Assembly (NCBI GenBank): GCA_021200415.1 | Contig: JAJQGO010000057.1 | Span: 1 to 64,000, forward strand | Length of the DNA stretch: 64,000 nucleotides | Origin: Ruminococcus sp. | Lineage (GTDB): Bacteria; Bacillota; Clostridia; Oscillospirales; Ruminococcaceae | Reading direction: 5' to 3' | In this document: positions 33,033 to 42,234 of the stretch, one piece after another | How the letters are laid out: each line of letters begins with the position of its first letter | Numbering within the stretch: the stretch's first letter is position 1 | Notes under the pieces: model-generated | The model's database searches: none | Told to the model about the DNA's origin: nothing | The model's input: only the letters and a program-made list of their open reading frames with translations | Made by a program: the position numbers and the translations under genes

Positions 33033-33398
33033 TTATTTTCTGCTGAATAAATTTGAAATTTCCGACCATTTGTTAGTGAAATGTCCCTTGATGTCCTTAT
33101 TCGCAACAAGCAAGACTGCGCAAACCAAATCGACAATTCCCTCCAACAAATATATCCAATTGCTGCTGAAGTTTGTAATATTATTTTTCAGATTTACAAG
33201 TACAACAATCGCCAGAATCACGGCAATAACATAGTTTATGTACATAAGTCCCGTATAGAGTGCCACCGCCTCAACGAGGGAATAAATGACGTTCCAGAAG
33301 GAATCATCGCCGATTATCATATTCAGCACAGCCTTCAGGACAATATAAATCCCGATAAACAGGGAAAAATTACGCCCCGTCTGATTGTTTGTTCTCAC
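33033..33398 (-). CDS. Small integral membrane protein (GTG start)
   Basis: Protein of 121 aa with about four hydrophobic segments (FSLFIGIYIVLKAVL, a middle VIYSLVEAVALYTGLMYI, VIAVILAIVVLV, LLEGIVDLVCAVLLVA) and a basic C-terminus. I do not recognise a named family. GTG 33398 is chosen because AAGGAG, which overlaps the end of rsfS, lies 8 bases ahead; the GTG at 33407 lies inside that SD. It is coupled to rsfS. Confidence 0.75.
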   Translation of the reverse strand: MRTNNQTGRNFSLFIGIYIVLKAVLNMIIGDDSFWNVIYSLVEAVALYTGLMYINYVIAVILAIVVLVNLKNNITNFSSNWIYLLEGIVDLVCAVLLVANKDIKGHFTNKWSEISNLFSRK

Positions 33399-33403
33399 CT
33401 GAA

Positions 33404-33763
33404 TCACTCCTTGTCAAGATAGCCGCTTATATCCACCTTTTCGCCGTCAGCCCAAAGATGCTCAAGCTGATAGAAGCTTCTCGTTTCCTTGTAAAATACG
33501 TGAACTATAATATCGGCATAATCGAGAATTATCCATGTATTTCCCGTATCAGCCTCACGGCGCTGCGGCTCGACTCCCTCCTGCGAAAGCTGATACTCAA
33601 CCTCGTCAGCAAGAGTTCTTGTGTGAGTATTGCTGTTTCCGTTGACAATTACAAAATAATCCGCAAGAATAGTTAAATCGCTGATTTTTATTGCCTGAAT
33701 ATCCTCTCCCTTTTTGCTGTCGAGAGTTTTAATTATCTTTTCTAATTTTTCATTCTGTGTCAT
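33404..33763 (-). CDS. rsfS: Ribosome silencing factor RsfS
   Basis: Protein of 119 aa that binds L14 and blocks subunit joining in starvation. It has DIQAIKISDLTILADYFVIVNGNSNTHTR (split here by family variation), ADTGNTWIILDYADIIVHVF and RSFYQLEHLWADGE. AAGGAG precedes the ATG. It is in the standard Firmicutes order nadD-yqeK-(LCP)-rsfS. Confidence 0.96.
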   Translation of the reverse strand: MTQNEKLEKIIKTLDSKKGEDIQAIKISDLTILADYFVIVNGNSNTHTRTLADEVEYQLSQEGVEPQRREADTGNTWIILDYADIIVHVFYKETRSFYQLEHLWADGEKVDISGYLDKE

Positions 33764-33777
33764 ATTTACTCCTTTTT

Positions 33778-35298
33778 TCAGTAATCATAATCATCGTCAT
33801 CATAGTAATAATTCTCTTCCGTGGTGGTTTCCGCTTCGGTTTCCGCCTCGGTTTTATTTTGTCCCGGCTCAACGCCGTTCTGCAAATCCTCAAGAGTATC
33901 GGATGTATCATCGTTGCTTGTCGTCAGGTAATCCGTCACAAGCTCAACGATTGCGGTATCATCAATGGTAAGGTCGTTCTGATACGGACGGTAATACTCG
34001 TTGAGCATTTCAATTGTCGCCTCTTTATGAACTGACCATACGGACTGGGCATCGTGACCCTCCGGATAATACCATGCTCCCTCTCCCGGGACCATATTTA
34101 CCTGAACATTTTCCAGTGAAACCGTAGACGCGAAATCCGCGATTTTGCTGATTTCATCAAGGCTCAGATCGGTATGAATATATTCATTGTCGTATATTTC
34201 TTTAAGATAGCCATAGAATGTCAGGCTGCCCTCCTCAGAATAGATATTGAGCAGCTTTTCCATTGCGGCAGCAAGGAAGATACGCTGATTCTTTACACGT
34301 CCGATATCACCCTCCGAGAAGCCGTGACGGTAGCGCACAAACCATTCAGCCTGTTCGCCTGTGAGGACGCTCTCGCCTGCGGGGATTATCTTATCCGCTT
34401 CATATGTTATCTGCTCGTCAAGGGTTATCGGTATGCCGCCTACGAGGTCAACCATATCTACAATATCGTAGCAATGGGTTGTAACATACGCGTCAATGGG
34501 AATATCAAACCAATCCTGAACGGCGTCTACAACATTCTGAATTGACGTCTTATCAGGATCGCCGTATCCGTAAATGCTGTTGAACTTTCCTGTAATGCTG
34601 CTTGTGTAATCGGGGATATACGTATCTCTCGGAATCTGGAGTACGTTTATTTTAGCTGCGGCAATATCGAACTGGAATATCCAGTTTACATCGGTTCTTG
34701 TGCCGTCCTCGTCAAATCCGAGAAACAGAACCGTGTACTGACCTTCAATTGTCTGAGGCAGGTCGAGTCCGTCATTGAATTCCTCATTGACGATTTCGGA
34801 ATTTACATTGAAATTCTGGGAGGGAGTTTCAAGATCGCCCTCAATATTAAGGGGCTGCCATCTTTTGAAAAAGGTTATGATAGATATATTTTCTACCGGA
34901 TTTCCGCTTTTATTATATGCAATAATCGGCAGATTTAATATCAAAAGAACAATAATTACAAGGGTGAGGATTATAGCTGCTATTTTAACTATAACGTCCT
35001 TTGCGCGGACACGTTTTTTTACGGCAGCTGCGCCTCCTGCCTGAGGTTCATCGGCAAGATCGTAGTCGTCATAGTCCTCGCCGCCTAAGTCATCTTCATC
35101 GTAATTGTAATCGTCATCAATGTAATCATCATCGTAATAATCATCGTCCTCGGAATAATCACCGCCGTAATCCTCCTCCGATGGGTTCGGCTGAGCCGGT
35201 TCAGCCTCATATCTCCCCTTATATACGCTTTCTCCGCCGCTTTCCTGCACGGGAGTTACATCATTCTGTTCGTTGTTTTCCTGAAAATTATTTTTCAT
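33778..35298 (-). CDS. LytR-CpsA-Psr (LCP) family glycopolymer transferase
   Basis: Membrane protein of 506 aa that attaches wall polymers (teichoic acid or capsule) to peptidoglycan. Residues 1-95 are a cytoplasmic, strongly acidic Asp/Tyr-rich region; a single membrane helix follows (about 108-128, IAAIILTLVIIVLLILNLPI), then the LCP domain with IPRDTYIPD, KFNSIYGYG, DMVDLVGGIPITLDE and YRHGFSEGDIGRVKNQR, whose Arg/Asp residues bind the lipid pyrophosphate. The tail is acidic and Tyr/Asp-rich. It lies between yqeK and rsfS, as in many Clostridia. Confidence 0.92.
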   Translation of the reverse strand: MKNNFQENNEQNDVTPVQESGGESVYKGRYEAEPAQPNPSEEDYGGDYSEDDDYYDDDYIDDDYNYDEDDLGGEDYDDYDLADEPQAGGAAAVKKRVRAKDVIVKIAAIILTLVIIVLLILNLPIIAYNKSGNPVENISIITFFKRWQPLNIEGDLETPSQNFNVNSEIVNEEFNDGLDLPQTIEGQYTVLFLGFDEDGTRTDVNWIFQFDIAAAKINVLQIPRDTYIPDYTSSITGKFNSIYGYGDPDKTSIQNVVDAVQDWFDIPIDAYVTTHCYDIVDMVDLVGGIPITLDEQITYEADKIIPAGESVLTGEQAEWFVRYRHGFSEGDIGRVKNQRIFLAAAMEKLLNIYSEEGSLTFYGYLKEIYDNEYIHTDLSLDEISKIADFASTVSLENVQVNMVPGEGAWYYPEGHDAQSVWSVHKEATIEMLNEYYRPYQNDLTIDDTAIVELVTDYLTTSNDDTSDTLEDLQNGVEPGQNKTEAETEAETTTEENYYYDDDDYDY

Positions 35299-35316
35299 TC
35301 CTGCTCTCTCCTCGAA

Positions 35317-35913
35317 TCAATCATTGTTAAGCATCTTCTTTTCTTCACGGCATACACGCATATAAAAATTATACCCTTCAGCTGTACACAGCGGAATCAA
35401 ACCTGATTTTTTTACAACTGACTTCACCGAAAAAGCGAATGCCTCCAGCATGGCTTCGTTAAGATTACTATAAGACAATTTTCTCATTTTGTCAACATCT
35501 TTGTATGTTCTGTCCGCGGAAATAAGATCTCCGAGATAAACTATTTCCTCAAGGCGGGACATTCCCGCACGCCCGACAGTATGGAACCTGACAGCGTTGA
35601 CTATATCAATATCCTCAATGCCGAAATTGCTTTTTATGAAATAAGCTCCTGCAATCCCATGCCAGAGTGAGTGAGTTTCAAGCTCCTCACGGCAGACGGA
35701 GAATCCGCTTTCAAGGACAAGCTCCTTTTGCTTTTCAGGCGGTAATTCTTTGCAAATATCATGGAGCAGTCCTGCAAAATATGCCTTATCAGGGTCTTCG
35801 CCGTAAATCATGGCAAGTCTGCGGCACTCGGATGCAACATTAAGGCTATGATTGTAGCGTTTTGGAGAAAGATTATCTTTCAGATATTTTTTCTTTTCAT
35901 CTGAATTGTACAT
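35317..35913 (-). CDS. yqeK: YqeK family HD-domain hydrolase
   Basis: HD-fold protein of 198 aa: KRYNHSLNVASECRRLA, LLHDICKELP (HD motif), HSLWHGIAGAYF and AVRFHTVGR. YqeK homologues split diadenosine tetraphosphate symmetrically. Its ATG shares a base with the nadD stop (TAATG), so translation is coupled. Confidence 0.94.
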   Translation of the reverse strand: MYNSDEKKKYLKDNLSPKRYNHSLNVASECRRLAMIYGEDPDKAYFAGLLHDICKELPPEKQKELVLESGFSVCREELETHSLWHGIAGAYFIKSNFGIEDIDIVNAVRFHTVGRAGMSRLEEIVYLGDLISADRTYKDVDKMRKLSYSNLNEAMLEAFAFSVKSVVKKSGLIPLCTAEGYNFYMRVCREEKKMLNND

Positions 35914-36530
35914 TAGCTCACCTCGTTTAAAGCGTCATGGTAATATAAACCCTTCAATCTTATATATTGTACTACATTTTCGTCAAGATAGCAAGCCCAT
36001 TCAGAATTTTTTGCAATTTTTTTCCTGATTTCGGAAGAAGAAACAGTCACAGGGCATGATGAGCTAATAAAAATACGTCCGTATGCGGAAAGCTCATGAG
36101 CTTTTTTTTGAAGGTCTGCGGCATCGCCCGACTGCCTTGAAACAACCGACAGGGTTACATTTTTCAGAATTTCCTCGAATTTATACCATTTATCAAAGCT
36201 CAGAAGCATATCGCTCCCCACAAGGAGAAAAAGCTCATCGTCGGGATAGAGCCTTCTGAAATGCTCAACCGTGTATATGGAATAGCTCACACGCTCCGAT
36301 TGCAGCTCATAATCGCTGACTTCAAAATTATCGTGTCCCCTGCACGCAAGGCGCAGCATTTCAAGACGGTCGCTGCCCGATGCGTAGTCCGCGCTTGAAC
36401 GATGAGGCGATATGCCCGACGGAACAAAAAATATACGGTCAAGCTCAAGCTCCTCCATTGCGGACTCCGCAAGATGTATATGCCCCTTGTGTACGGGATT
36501 GAAGCTCCCTCCGAAAATTGCTGTTCTCAT
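35913..36530 (-). CDS. nadD: Nicotinate-nucleotide adenylyltransferase
   Basis: NAD biosynthesis enzyme of 205 aa, joining NaMN and ATP. The start is TAIFGGSFNPVHKGHIHLAE (HxGH motif), followed by FFVPSGISPHR, LFLLVGSDMLLSFDKWYKFEEIL and the C-terminal ISSS-type CPVTVSSSEIRKKI. GGAGGG precedes the ATG. Confidence 0.96.
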   Translation of the reverse strand: MRTAIFGGSFNPVHKGHIHLAESAMEELELDRIFFVPSGISPHRSSADYASGSDRLEMLRLACRGHDNFEVSDYELQSERVSYSIYTVEHFRRLYPDDELFLLVGSDMLLSFDKWYKFEEILKNVTLSVVSRQSGDAADLQKKAHELSAYGRIFISSSCPVTVSSSEIRKKIAKNSEWACYLDENVVQYIRLKGLYYHDALNEVS

Positions 36531-36567
36531 TAAATCCCTCCGGACGTAAAGTTCTGGCTTTGTGCCC

Positions 36568-36861
36568 TTACAGCTTTATATCAATAACAGGCTCTTTGGG
36601 ATTTCTCTTGAAAAGCACAAATCTGCTGCCTATTACCTGAACCACATCCGCACCTACGGCATCTGCGATTTCATCGGCTGCCTCTCTTGCCGTATATCCC
36701 GAATTATCGAGAACTCTCAACTTGATAAGCTCACGCTTACGCAAAGCCTCGTCAATCTCCCTGCAAAGAATCTCGGTAACTCCGCCCTTGCCAATCTGAA
36801 AAATCGTATCATAAGACGATGCAATGCTTCTCAGGGCGGCTCTTTGTTTACTTGTAAGCAT
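36568..36861 (-). CDS. yhbY: YhbY family RNA-binding protein (CRM domain)
   Basis: CRM-domain protein of 97 aa associated with pre-50S particles: LTSKQRAALRSIA, FQIGKGGVTE (GxxG loop), ELIKLRVLDN and VQVIGSRFVLFKR. ATG 36861 (GGAGG 5 bases ahead) is preferred over 36873. It begins directly after rdgB ends. Confidence 0.93.
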   Translation of the reverse strand: MLTSKQRAALRSIASSYDTIFQIGKGGVTEILCREIDEALRKRELIKLRVLDNSGYTAREAADEIADAVGADVVQVIGSRFVLFKRNPKEPVIDIKL

Positions 36862-36862
36862 A

Positions 36863-37444
36863 TTAACCTCCATACCTTTCTTTTATGAGTATATATAGTT
36901 TCCGAAACGCTTCGGCTCTGTGGCTGACTTTATTTTTTTCATCTGATGAAAGCTCCGCAAAGGATTTATCGCCGTACATGAAAATCGGGTCGTAGCCGAA
37001 GCCCTCTGTGCCTCTTTTTTCGTATCCGATTGTTCCCTCGCATTTTCCCATAACTGCCGCAGCTCCCTCGCTGTCAAGCAGTACGGCTGAGCATATAAAG
37101 CGTGCTGTTCTCTCGCCCTCGGGAACGTCCCTCATCTCGTCAAGAAGCTTCTCGCACTCCTGATTCTTCGGAGCGTACCGTGCGGAATAAATTCCCGGTC
37201 TGCCGTCAAGCGCATCAACGCAAATTCCACTGTCATCGGCTATAACAGGCAGCCCGACAATATCATAAACAGCTCTTGCCTTGATTACGGCATTTTCCTC
37301 GAATGTTGAACCGTTTTCGTCAGCTTCAACGTCCGCGCCTGCGTCCCTCTGCGAAATAACCTCAATTCCCAGAGGAGCAAGGATTTCCCTGACCTCTCTC
37401 AGCTTGTTCGGGTTATTTGTCGCCATAACAAATTTTTTTAACAT
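36863..37444 (-). CDS. rdgB: dITP/XTP pyrophosphatase (RdgB/HAM1)
   Basis: House-cleaning nucleotide pyrophosphatase of 193 aa. It begins KKFVMATNNPNKLREVREIL, with GSTFEENAVIKARAV, VIADDSGICVDALDGRPGIYSARY, TEGFGYDPIF and KNKVSHRAEAF. ATG 37444 with AGGAGAATTAAG upstream is the start; the 104 extra codons of the open frame beyond it are only the antisense of the ftsY tail. It lies 1 base after the ftsY stop. Confidence 0.95.
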   Translation of the reverse strand: MLKKFVMATNNPNKLREVREILAPLGIEVISQRDAGADVEADENGSTFEENAVIKARAVYDIVGLPVIADDSGICVDALDGRPGIYSARYAPKNQECEKLLDEMRDVPEGERTARFICSAVLLDSEGAAAVMGKCEGTIGYEKRGTEGFGYDPIFMYGDKSFAELSSDEKNKVSHRAEAFRKLYILIKERYGG

Positions 37445-37445
37445 C

Positions 37446-38639
37446 TTAATTCTCCTCGCCGTGAAACAGTCTGCTGAAAAATCCGCGTTTCTTTGTCTTT
37501 TCAGGCTCAGACTCCTCCTCGTGGGAATCCGTATCCTCCCCGGAATCTGAGCTGTCGTCTGCCATTTCCTCCGCTGCTTCTTCCTCCGCTTCAGCCTCTT
37601 CCTCATGGGGAGCTTCATCGGGTTCGGGTTCAACTGATTCAGGTTCGGCTGATTCAGGTTCAGCTGATTCAGGTTCAATTGGTTCGGGTTCGGGTTCAGC
37701 TGATTCCTCCTCATCGTCCGTATCGGAATCCGACATATCAAACAGAGCGTCCACAAACGTCTTGCTGTCGAAGGGCTGGAGGTCGTCTATTTTTTCGCCG
37801 ACGCCAATGAGCTTAACAGGTATTCCAAGCTCATTCTTAATAGATATAACTATACCGCCCTTGGCTGTTCCGTCAAGCTTCGTCAGGACGATTCCCGTGA
37901 TATTCGCCGTTTCACTGAACAGCTTCGCCTGATTTACAGCGTTCTGACCTGTTGTAGCGTCAAGGACAAGGAGAACCTCTCTCGAGCAATCCCCTGCCTT
38001 TGAATCTATAATGCGGTTGATTTTCGCAAGCTCATCCATGAGATTTTTCTTGTTGTGCAGACGTCCTGCCGTATCAATAATCAGAACGTCACAATTCCTT
38101 GCCTTCGCCGCGTCAATTGCGTCATATACAACTGCCCCGGGGTCTGAGCCTTCCGTGTGCTTGACAATCTCAACTCCCGCACGGTCAGTCCACACCTGAA
38201 GCTGATCTATTGCCGCAGCTCTGAATGTATCGGCTGCCGCAACTATAACCTTTTTGCCCTCGTTTTTGAACTGATAACAAAGCTTGCCGATGGTTGTGGT
38301 TTTTCCTGCGCCGTTTACGCCGATTACCATGATTACGGCAGGTGATGCGGTAAGGTCAAGCCCCGTATCGTCACCCATAATGTCGGAAACGATTTCGTGG
38401 AGGAGATCCATTATCATTGCGGGATCTGTTATGCCTCTCTCCTTGATTTTTTTGCGCAGCTCCGTACAGATTGCCTCGGAGGTTTCAACGCCCATGTCGC
38501 TCATGATCATTGTTTCCTCAAGCTGCTCAAAAAGCTCCTCATCTATTTTTGTAAAAGAATTGGTTATTTTCTGGAAGCTGCCTATAAGCGCATCCTTTGT
38601 TTTTTGAAGTCCCTGTTTAATTTTTGAAAAAAGCCCCAT
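37446..38639 (-). CDS. ftsY: Signal recognition particle receptor FtsY with C-terminal acidic tail
   Basis: SRP receptor GTPase of 397 aa. The NG domain fills residues 1-300: GVNGAGKTTTIGKL (G1), DTFRAAAIDQLQ, VLIIDTAGRLHNK (G3), TKLDGTAKGG (G4) and LIGVGEKIDDL. Residues 303-385 are an acidic run built on EPESA repeats, and the last 15 residues are basic/aromatic (KKRGFFSRLFHG), like a membrane-binding amphipathic helix. In most bacteria the acidic A region is N-terminal; here the order is reversed. It lies between smc and rdgB. Confidence 0.95.
   Translation of the reverse strand: MGLFSKIKQGLQKTKDALIGSFQKITNSFTKIDEELFEQLEETMIMSDMGVETSEAICTELRKKIKERGITDPAMIMDLLHEIVSDIMGDDTGLDLTASPAVIMVIGVNGAGKTTTIGKLCYQFKNEGKKVIVAAADTFRAAAIDQLQVWTDRAGVEIVKHTEGSDPGAVVYDAIDAAKARNCDVLIIDTAGRLHNKKNLMDELAKINRIIDSKAGDCSREVLLVLDATTGQNAVNQAKLFSETANITGIVLTKLDGTAKGGIVISIKNELGIPVKLIGVGEKIDDLQPFDSKTFVDALFDMSDSDTDDEEESAEPEPEPIEPESAEPESAEPESVEPEPDEAPHEEEAEAEEEAAEEMADDSSDSGEDTDSHEEESEPEKTKKRGFFSRLFHGEEN
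37620..37705 (-). repeat. 15-base tandem repeats coding EPESA units in ftsY
   Basis: Copies of the 15-base unit GGTTCAGCTGATTCA and close variants follow each other on the plus strand and encode alternating acidic and Pro/Ser residues of the FtsY tail; this is a slippage-prone coding repeat. Confidence 0.75.
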
Positions 38640-38657
38640 AGCTCTACCTCCGTAAAA

Positions 38658-41600
38658 TTATTGTATATCCGCTGCGTCCTCCTGAAAATCCACCTGTTCC
38701 ATCTTGAGGAGCTTTGAAATTCCGTCCTCCTGCATTGTTACGCCGTAGAGGACATTTGCCTCCTCCATTGCGCTGCGCCTGTGAGTCACAAGCACGAATT
38801 GCGTTGTGTCGGTGAATTTTTTCAGATACTGCGCATACTTTCTGACGTTTACCTCATCAAGCGCCGCGTCAATCTCATCAAGTATGCAAAAGGGCGCCGG
38901 TCTGAGCTTCAGAATCGCGAAATATATGGCAATCGCAACAAACGACTGCTCGCCGCCTGACAGCGATATGAGATTTTTTATGACCTTTCCGGGCGGAGCA
39001 ACGCTTATTTCGATTCCCGATTCAAGCACGTTTTCAGGATCGGTAAGTATCAGCTCCGCCTTTCCGCCGCCGAACAGCTCGACGAAAATTTCCTTGAAGT
39101 TGGAATTGATTATCGCAAAGCTCTCGGAGAAAATACGGCACATTTCTTCCGTCAGGTCACTTATGATTTTTTCAAGCTCAGCCTTGGATTTTCGGACGTC
39201 CTCAAGCTGCGCCGACATAAATTCATATCGCTCGGAAACCTCCTTGTACTCGTCGATTGCCTCAACATTGACGCTGCCGAGAGCGCGTATTTTACTCTTG
39301 ACATCGTTCAGCTCACGCTGGGCAGCCGTCATATCGTCGATTTTTTCGGCAATCTGCACCGCCTCGGAGCGTGTAAGCTCATAGACATCAAGAAGCTGCT
39401 TGATTATTCCGTCATAGTCACGGCAGGCGGTTTCCCTGCGCTCCTCAAGACGTGTTACCTCACCCGAAAGCTTTTCCTTTGCCTCGTTAATCTGCTTCAG
39501 ACCAAGCTGCATTTCCTTGACAACACGGCTCTGCTCGTTATACAGATTCTGATAACGCTTGATTTCCTCGTTATATGACGATGTGTTGTTTTTCAGGCTT
39601 TCAAGCTTCTCCCTCGTCTGTCTGATGCTTTCGTTTTTCTGCCCGATAATTTCCGTCTGACGCTTTATTTCCTCGTCATAGGCCTTTCTGCCGCTGCTTA
39701 TTTCCTCGCGGCTTTGATTTATGCGCCGGATTTCAAGCTGCTGCGCCTCGCTGTCCTTGCCAAGCTCCATATCCCTGATTCGCAGCTGCGACAGCTTCGC
39801 GGAAAGCTCCTCACGCTCCTGTTTAAGCTTCTCACGTATATCCTGCCCCTGAACAAGCTCCTTTTCTGCTTCGCTTATTTTCTTTTCGATTTCAGCAAGC
39901 GCCTTTTCGGCATTTTCCGCATTTTCCCTTGCCTGCGCTATTTTCTGCTCGGATTCGGCAATAAGTCTGCCCGAATTTTCCGACTGGGAGCTGAGCTGCT
40001 CCGAAAGGGATTTCAGGCTCGACAGCTCCGCCCCAAGGCGAACCTCCGCTGCCTCTGATCCTGTCAGGGATTCCTTTGCGGCTTCAATATCAAAACGAAG
40101 CTTTTCAGCCTCACCACGCATTTTTTCCGCCTTGTCACGGAGAGAATCCCTCACTGCGCTGAGACGCTGTATATCGGCGTCAAGAGTTTCTATTTCATGC
40201 TTACGTGTGATAATTCCGCCGGATTTCTGCGCGGAGCCTCCCGTAAAGGAGCCTCCCGCATTTATTATCTGTCCGTCAAGGGTTACAATTCTGAATTTAT
40301 ATCCGTACTTTTTCGCAATGAGCGCTGCGGAATCTATATCCTCCGCAATGACAATTCGTCCGAGAAGGGACGCAATAATTCCGCTGAATTTTTCATCATA
40401 GGAAACTATTTTGTTTGCGCACGAAACAAATCCGTTACAGCTGTCAAGCCCCTGTTCACGCAGCTCATATCCCCTGACCGACGTCAGCGGCAGAAATGTG
40501 GCACGTCCGCCCTTTTGCTCCTTGAGGAAGCGTATACAGCGCTTCGCTATGTCCTCATTTTCGACAATGATGTTCTGCATAGCTCCGCCCAAAGCCGTTT
40601 CAACCGCAACGGCATACTTTGGCTCAACGCTGATATTCTGCGCGACAGTTCCCAGAACTCCGCTGATTCTGCCCTGCTTCGATGCACGCAGAACCTGTTT
40701 TACGCTGCCTGCGAAGCCCTCCATATTATTTTCAAGGTCATTCAGGATTTTACGTCTTTGCTGACATTCCTTCAGCTCATAGAGAGCCTTTTCAAATTCA
40801 GCCTTTGCCTGTTCAAATCCATCGCGGCGTGAGCTGTAGAGCTTTTCAAGTCCGCCGAGCTTATTTTTCAGCTCCTGTGTCTTTTCCGCAGCCTCGCGTA
40901 TTTTTTTCTCCGATTCCGCAATACTTTCCGCATATTCTGTCAGCTGCGCTTCATAATTTTTTCCGCTCTCCCGAAGCTCCGTCAAGCGCTGAGTTTCCTC
41001 TTCAGCGGTGGTTTTTGAGGATTCGCAGGAAAAACGGTATTCACTCTGCTTTATATAAAGATTGTTTATCTCGCTGCCTGCCTTGTCAAAGCTCTCGCCA
41101 AGCTCGGAGCTTTGCTGCTCAACATCATTGAATTTCTCGGTGATTTCGGCAATTTCCTTTTTCAGACCGTCCCTGTCCGCAATTATTTTTTCCAGATTTT
41201 TTTCGGCTTCCTCAAGCTCGGATTTCAGCCTTTCCCTTGCCGCCTCCGAATCGGAAATGTTCTTTTCCGCCTGACGCACAGCCTCCTCGCAGTGGCGGAT
41301 GTCATTCTCGTAAACGGCAATATCGGACTTCAGCTCCGAAGCCGACTGCTCCTCCTCCAGCATTCTGCGCCTCAGCTCATCGGATTTCACAGTGCTTTCC
41401 TGCATTTTGCGGTAACCATCCTGAATTTTCTCCTCCTGATGCTGAATGTCGTTCTCCACGTTTTCATATTCGCTTCGGCTCACAAGGATTTTTTCATCAA
41501 GCTTATCAAGCTTTTCCTTCAGCTCGTCAAGGCGGTTCACCCATACGGATATTTCCAGCCTCTTGCGCTGCTCCGCAAGCTTTATGAATTTCTCCGCCTT

Positions 41601-42230
41601 CTGTGACTGTATCCGCAGCGGCTCAACACGGCTCTCAAGCTCGGACAGAATATCCGTCAGACGAATTATATTCTCCTGCGCTCCTGTCAGCTTACGCTCC
41701 GCTTCAAGCTTTTTGTAGCGGAATTTTGAAATTCCCGCAGCCTCCTCGAATATATCGCGGCGCTCGTTGCTTTTAGCTCCGACAATTTCGGCAATTCTTC
41801 CCTGCCCGATTATGGAATATCCGTCTCTTCCAAGACCCGTATCCATAAAAAGCTCGTTTATGTCACGCAGTCTGACCTGCTTTCCGTTTATCATGTATTC
41901 GCTTTCGCCGCTTCGGTAAAGCTTTCGTGTGACGGCTACCTCGTCGTCATAATCAGACAATCTTTTATCCGAATTATCAATATTCAGCGTAACAGCGGCA
42001 AATCCCATGGGCTTTCGTGCTACAGTACCGGAAAAAATAACGTCCTCCATTTTGTTTCCCCTGAGAGTTTTTGTGGACTGCTCTCCGAGAACCCAGCGCA
42101 CAGAGTCGCCGATATTACTTTTTCCGCTGCCGTTCGGCCCGACAACTGCCGTCAGACCCTTGTCAAAGGTAAGGCTTATTTTGTCCGGAAAGGACTTAAA
42201 GCCCTGTATTTCAAGCGATTTCAGATACAT
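38658..42230 (-). CDS. smc: Chromosome segregation protein SMC
   Basis: Condensin ATPase of 1190 aa. The N-terminal Walker A is VVGPNGSGKSNIGDSVRWVLGE; long coiled coils run from about residue 165 to 490 and 675 to 1020, interrupted by the hinge (about 515-640, VLGTVAQNISVEPKYAVAVETALGGA). C-terminal signature LSGGEQSFVAIAIYFAIL and Walker B FCILDEIDAALD complete the ATPase head. GGAAGTG precedes the ATG. It is in the order rnc-radical SAM-smc-ftsY, typical of Clostridia. Confidence 0.97.
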   Translation of the reverse strand: MYLKSLEIQGFKSFPDKISLTFDKGLTAVVGPNGSGKSNIGDSVRWVLGEQSTKTLRGNKMEDVIFSGTVARKPMGFAAVTLNIDNSDKRLSDYDDEVAVTRKLYRSGESEYMINGKQVRLRDINELFMDTGLGRDGYSIIGQGRIAEIVGAKSNERRDIFEEAAGISKFRYKKLEAERKLTGAQENIIRLTDILSELESRVEPLRIQSQKAEKFIKLAEQRKRLEISVWVNRLDELKEKLDKLDEKILVSRSEYENVENDIQHQEEKIQDGYRKMQESTVKSDELRRRMLEEEQSASELKSDIAVYENDIRHCEEAVRQAEKNISDSEAARERLKSELEEAEKNLEKIIADRDGLKKEIAEITEKFNDVEQQSSELGESFDKAGSEINNLYIKQSEYRFSCESSKTTAEEETQRLTELRESGKNYEAQLTEYAESIAESEKKIREAAEKTQELKNKLGGLEKLYSSRRDGFEQAKAEFEKALYELKECQQRRKILNDLENNMEGFAGSVKQVLRASKQGRISGVLGTVAQNISVEPKYAVAVETALGGAMQNIIVENEDIAKRCIRFLKEQKGGRATFLPLTSVRGYELREQGLDSCNGFVSCANKIVSYDEKFSGIIASLLGRIVIAEDIDSAALIAKKYGYKFRIVTLDGQIINAGGSFTGGSAQKSGGIITRKHEIETLDADIQRLSAVRDSLRDKAEKMRGEAEKLRFDIEAAKESLTGSEAAEVRLGAELSSLKSLSEQLSSQSENSGRLIAESEQKIAQARENAENAEKALAEIEKKISEAEKELVQGQDIREKLKQEREELSAKLSQLRIRDMELGKDSEAQQLEIRRINQSREEISSGRKAYDEEIKRQTEIIGQKNESIRQTREKLESLKNNTSSYNEEIKRYQNLYNEQSRVVKEMQLGLKQINEAKEKLSGEVTRLEERRETACRDYDGIIKQLLDVYELTRSEAVQIAEKIDDMTAAQRELNDVKSKIRALGSVNVEAIDEYKEVSERYEFMSAQLEDVRKSKAELEKIISDLTEEMCRIFSESFAIINSNFKEIFVELFGGGKAELILTDPENVLESGIEISVAPPGKVIKNLISLSGGEQSFVAIAIYFAILKLRPAPFCILDEIDAALDEVNVRKYAQYLKKFTDTTQFVLVTHRRSAMEEANVLYGVTMQEDGISKLLKMEQVDFQEDAADIQ

Positions 42231-42234
42231 TCAT

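Noticed and set aside
36863-37756. RdgB with a 104-residue Asn/Leu/Pro-rich N-terminal extension
   Set aside because: The extension is only another frame of the ftsY tail repeats; the SD and family start are at 37444.
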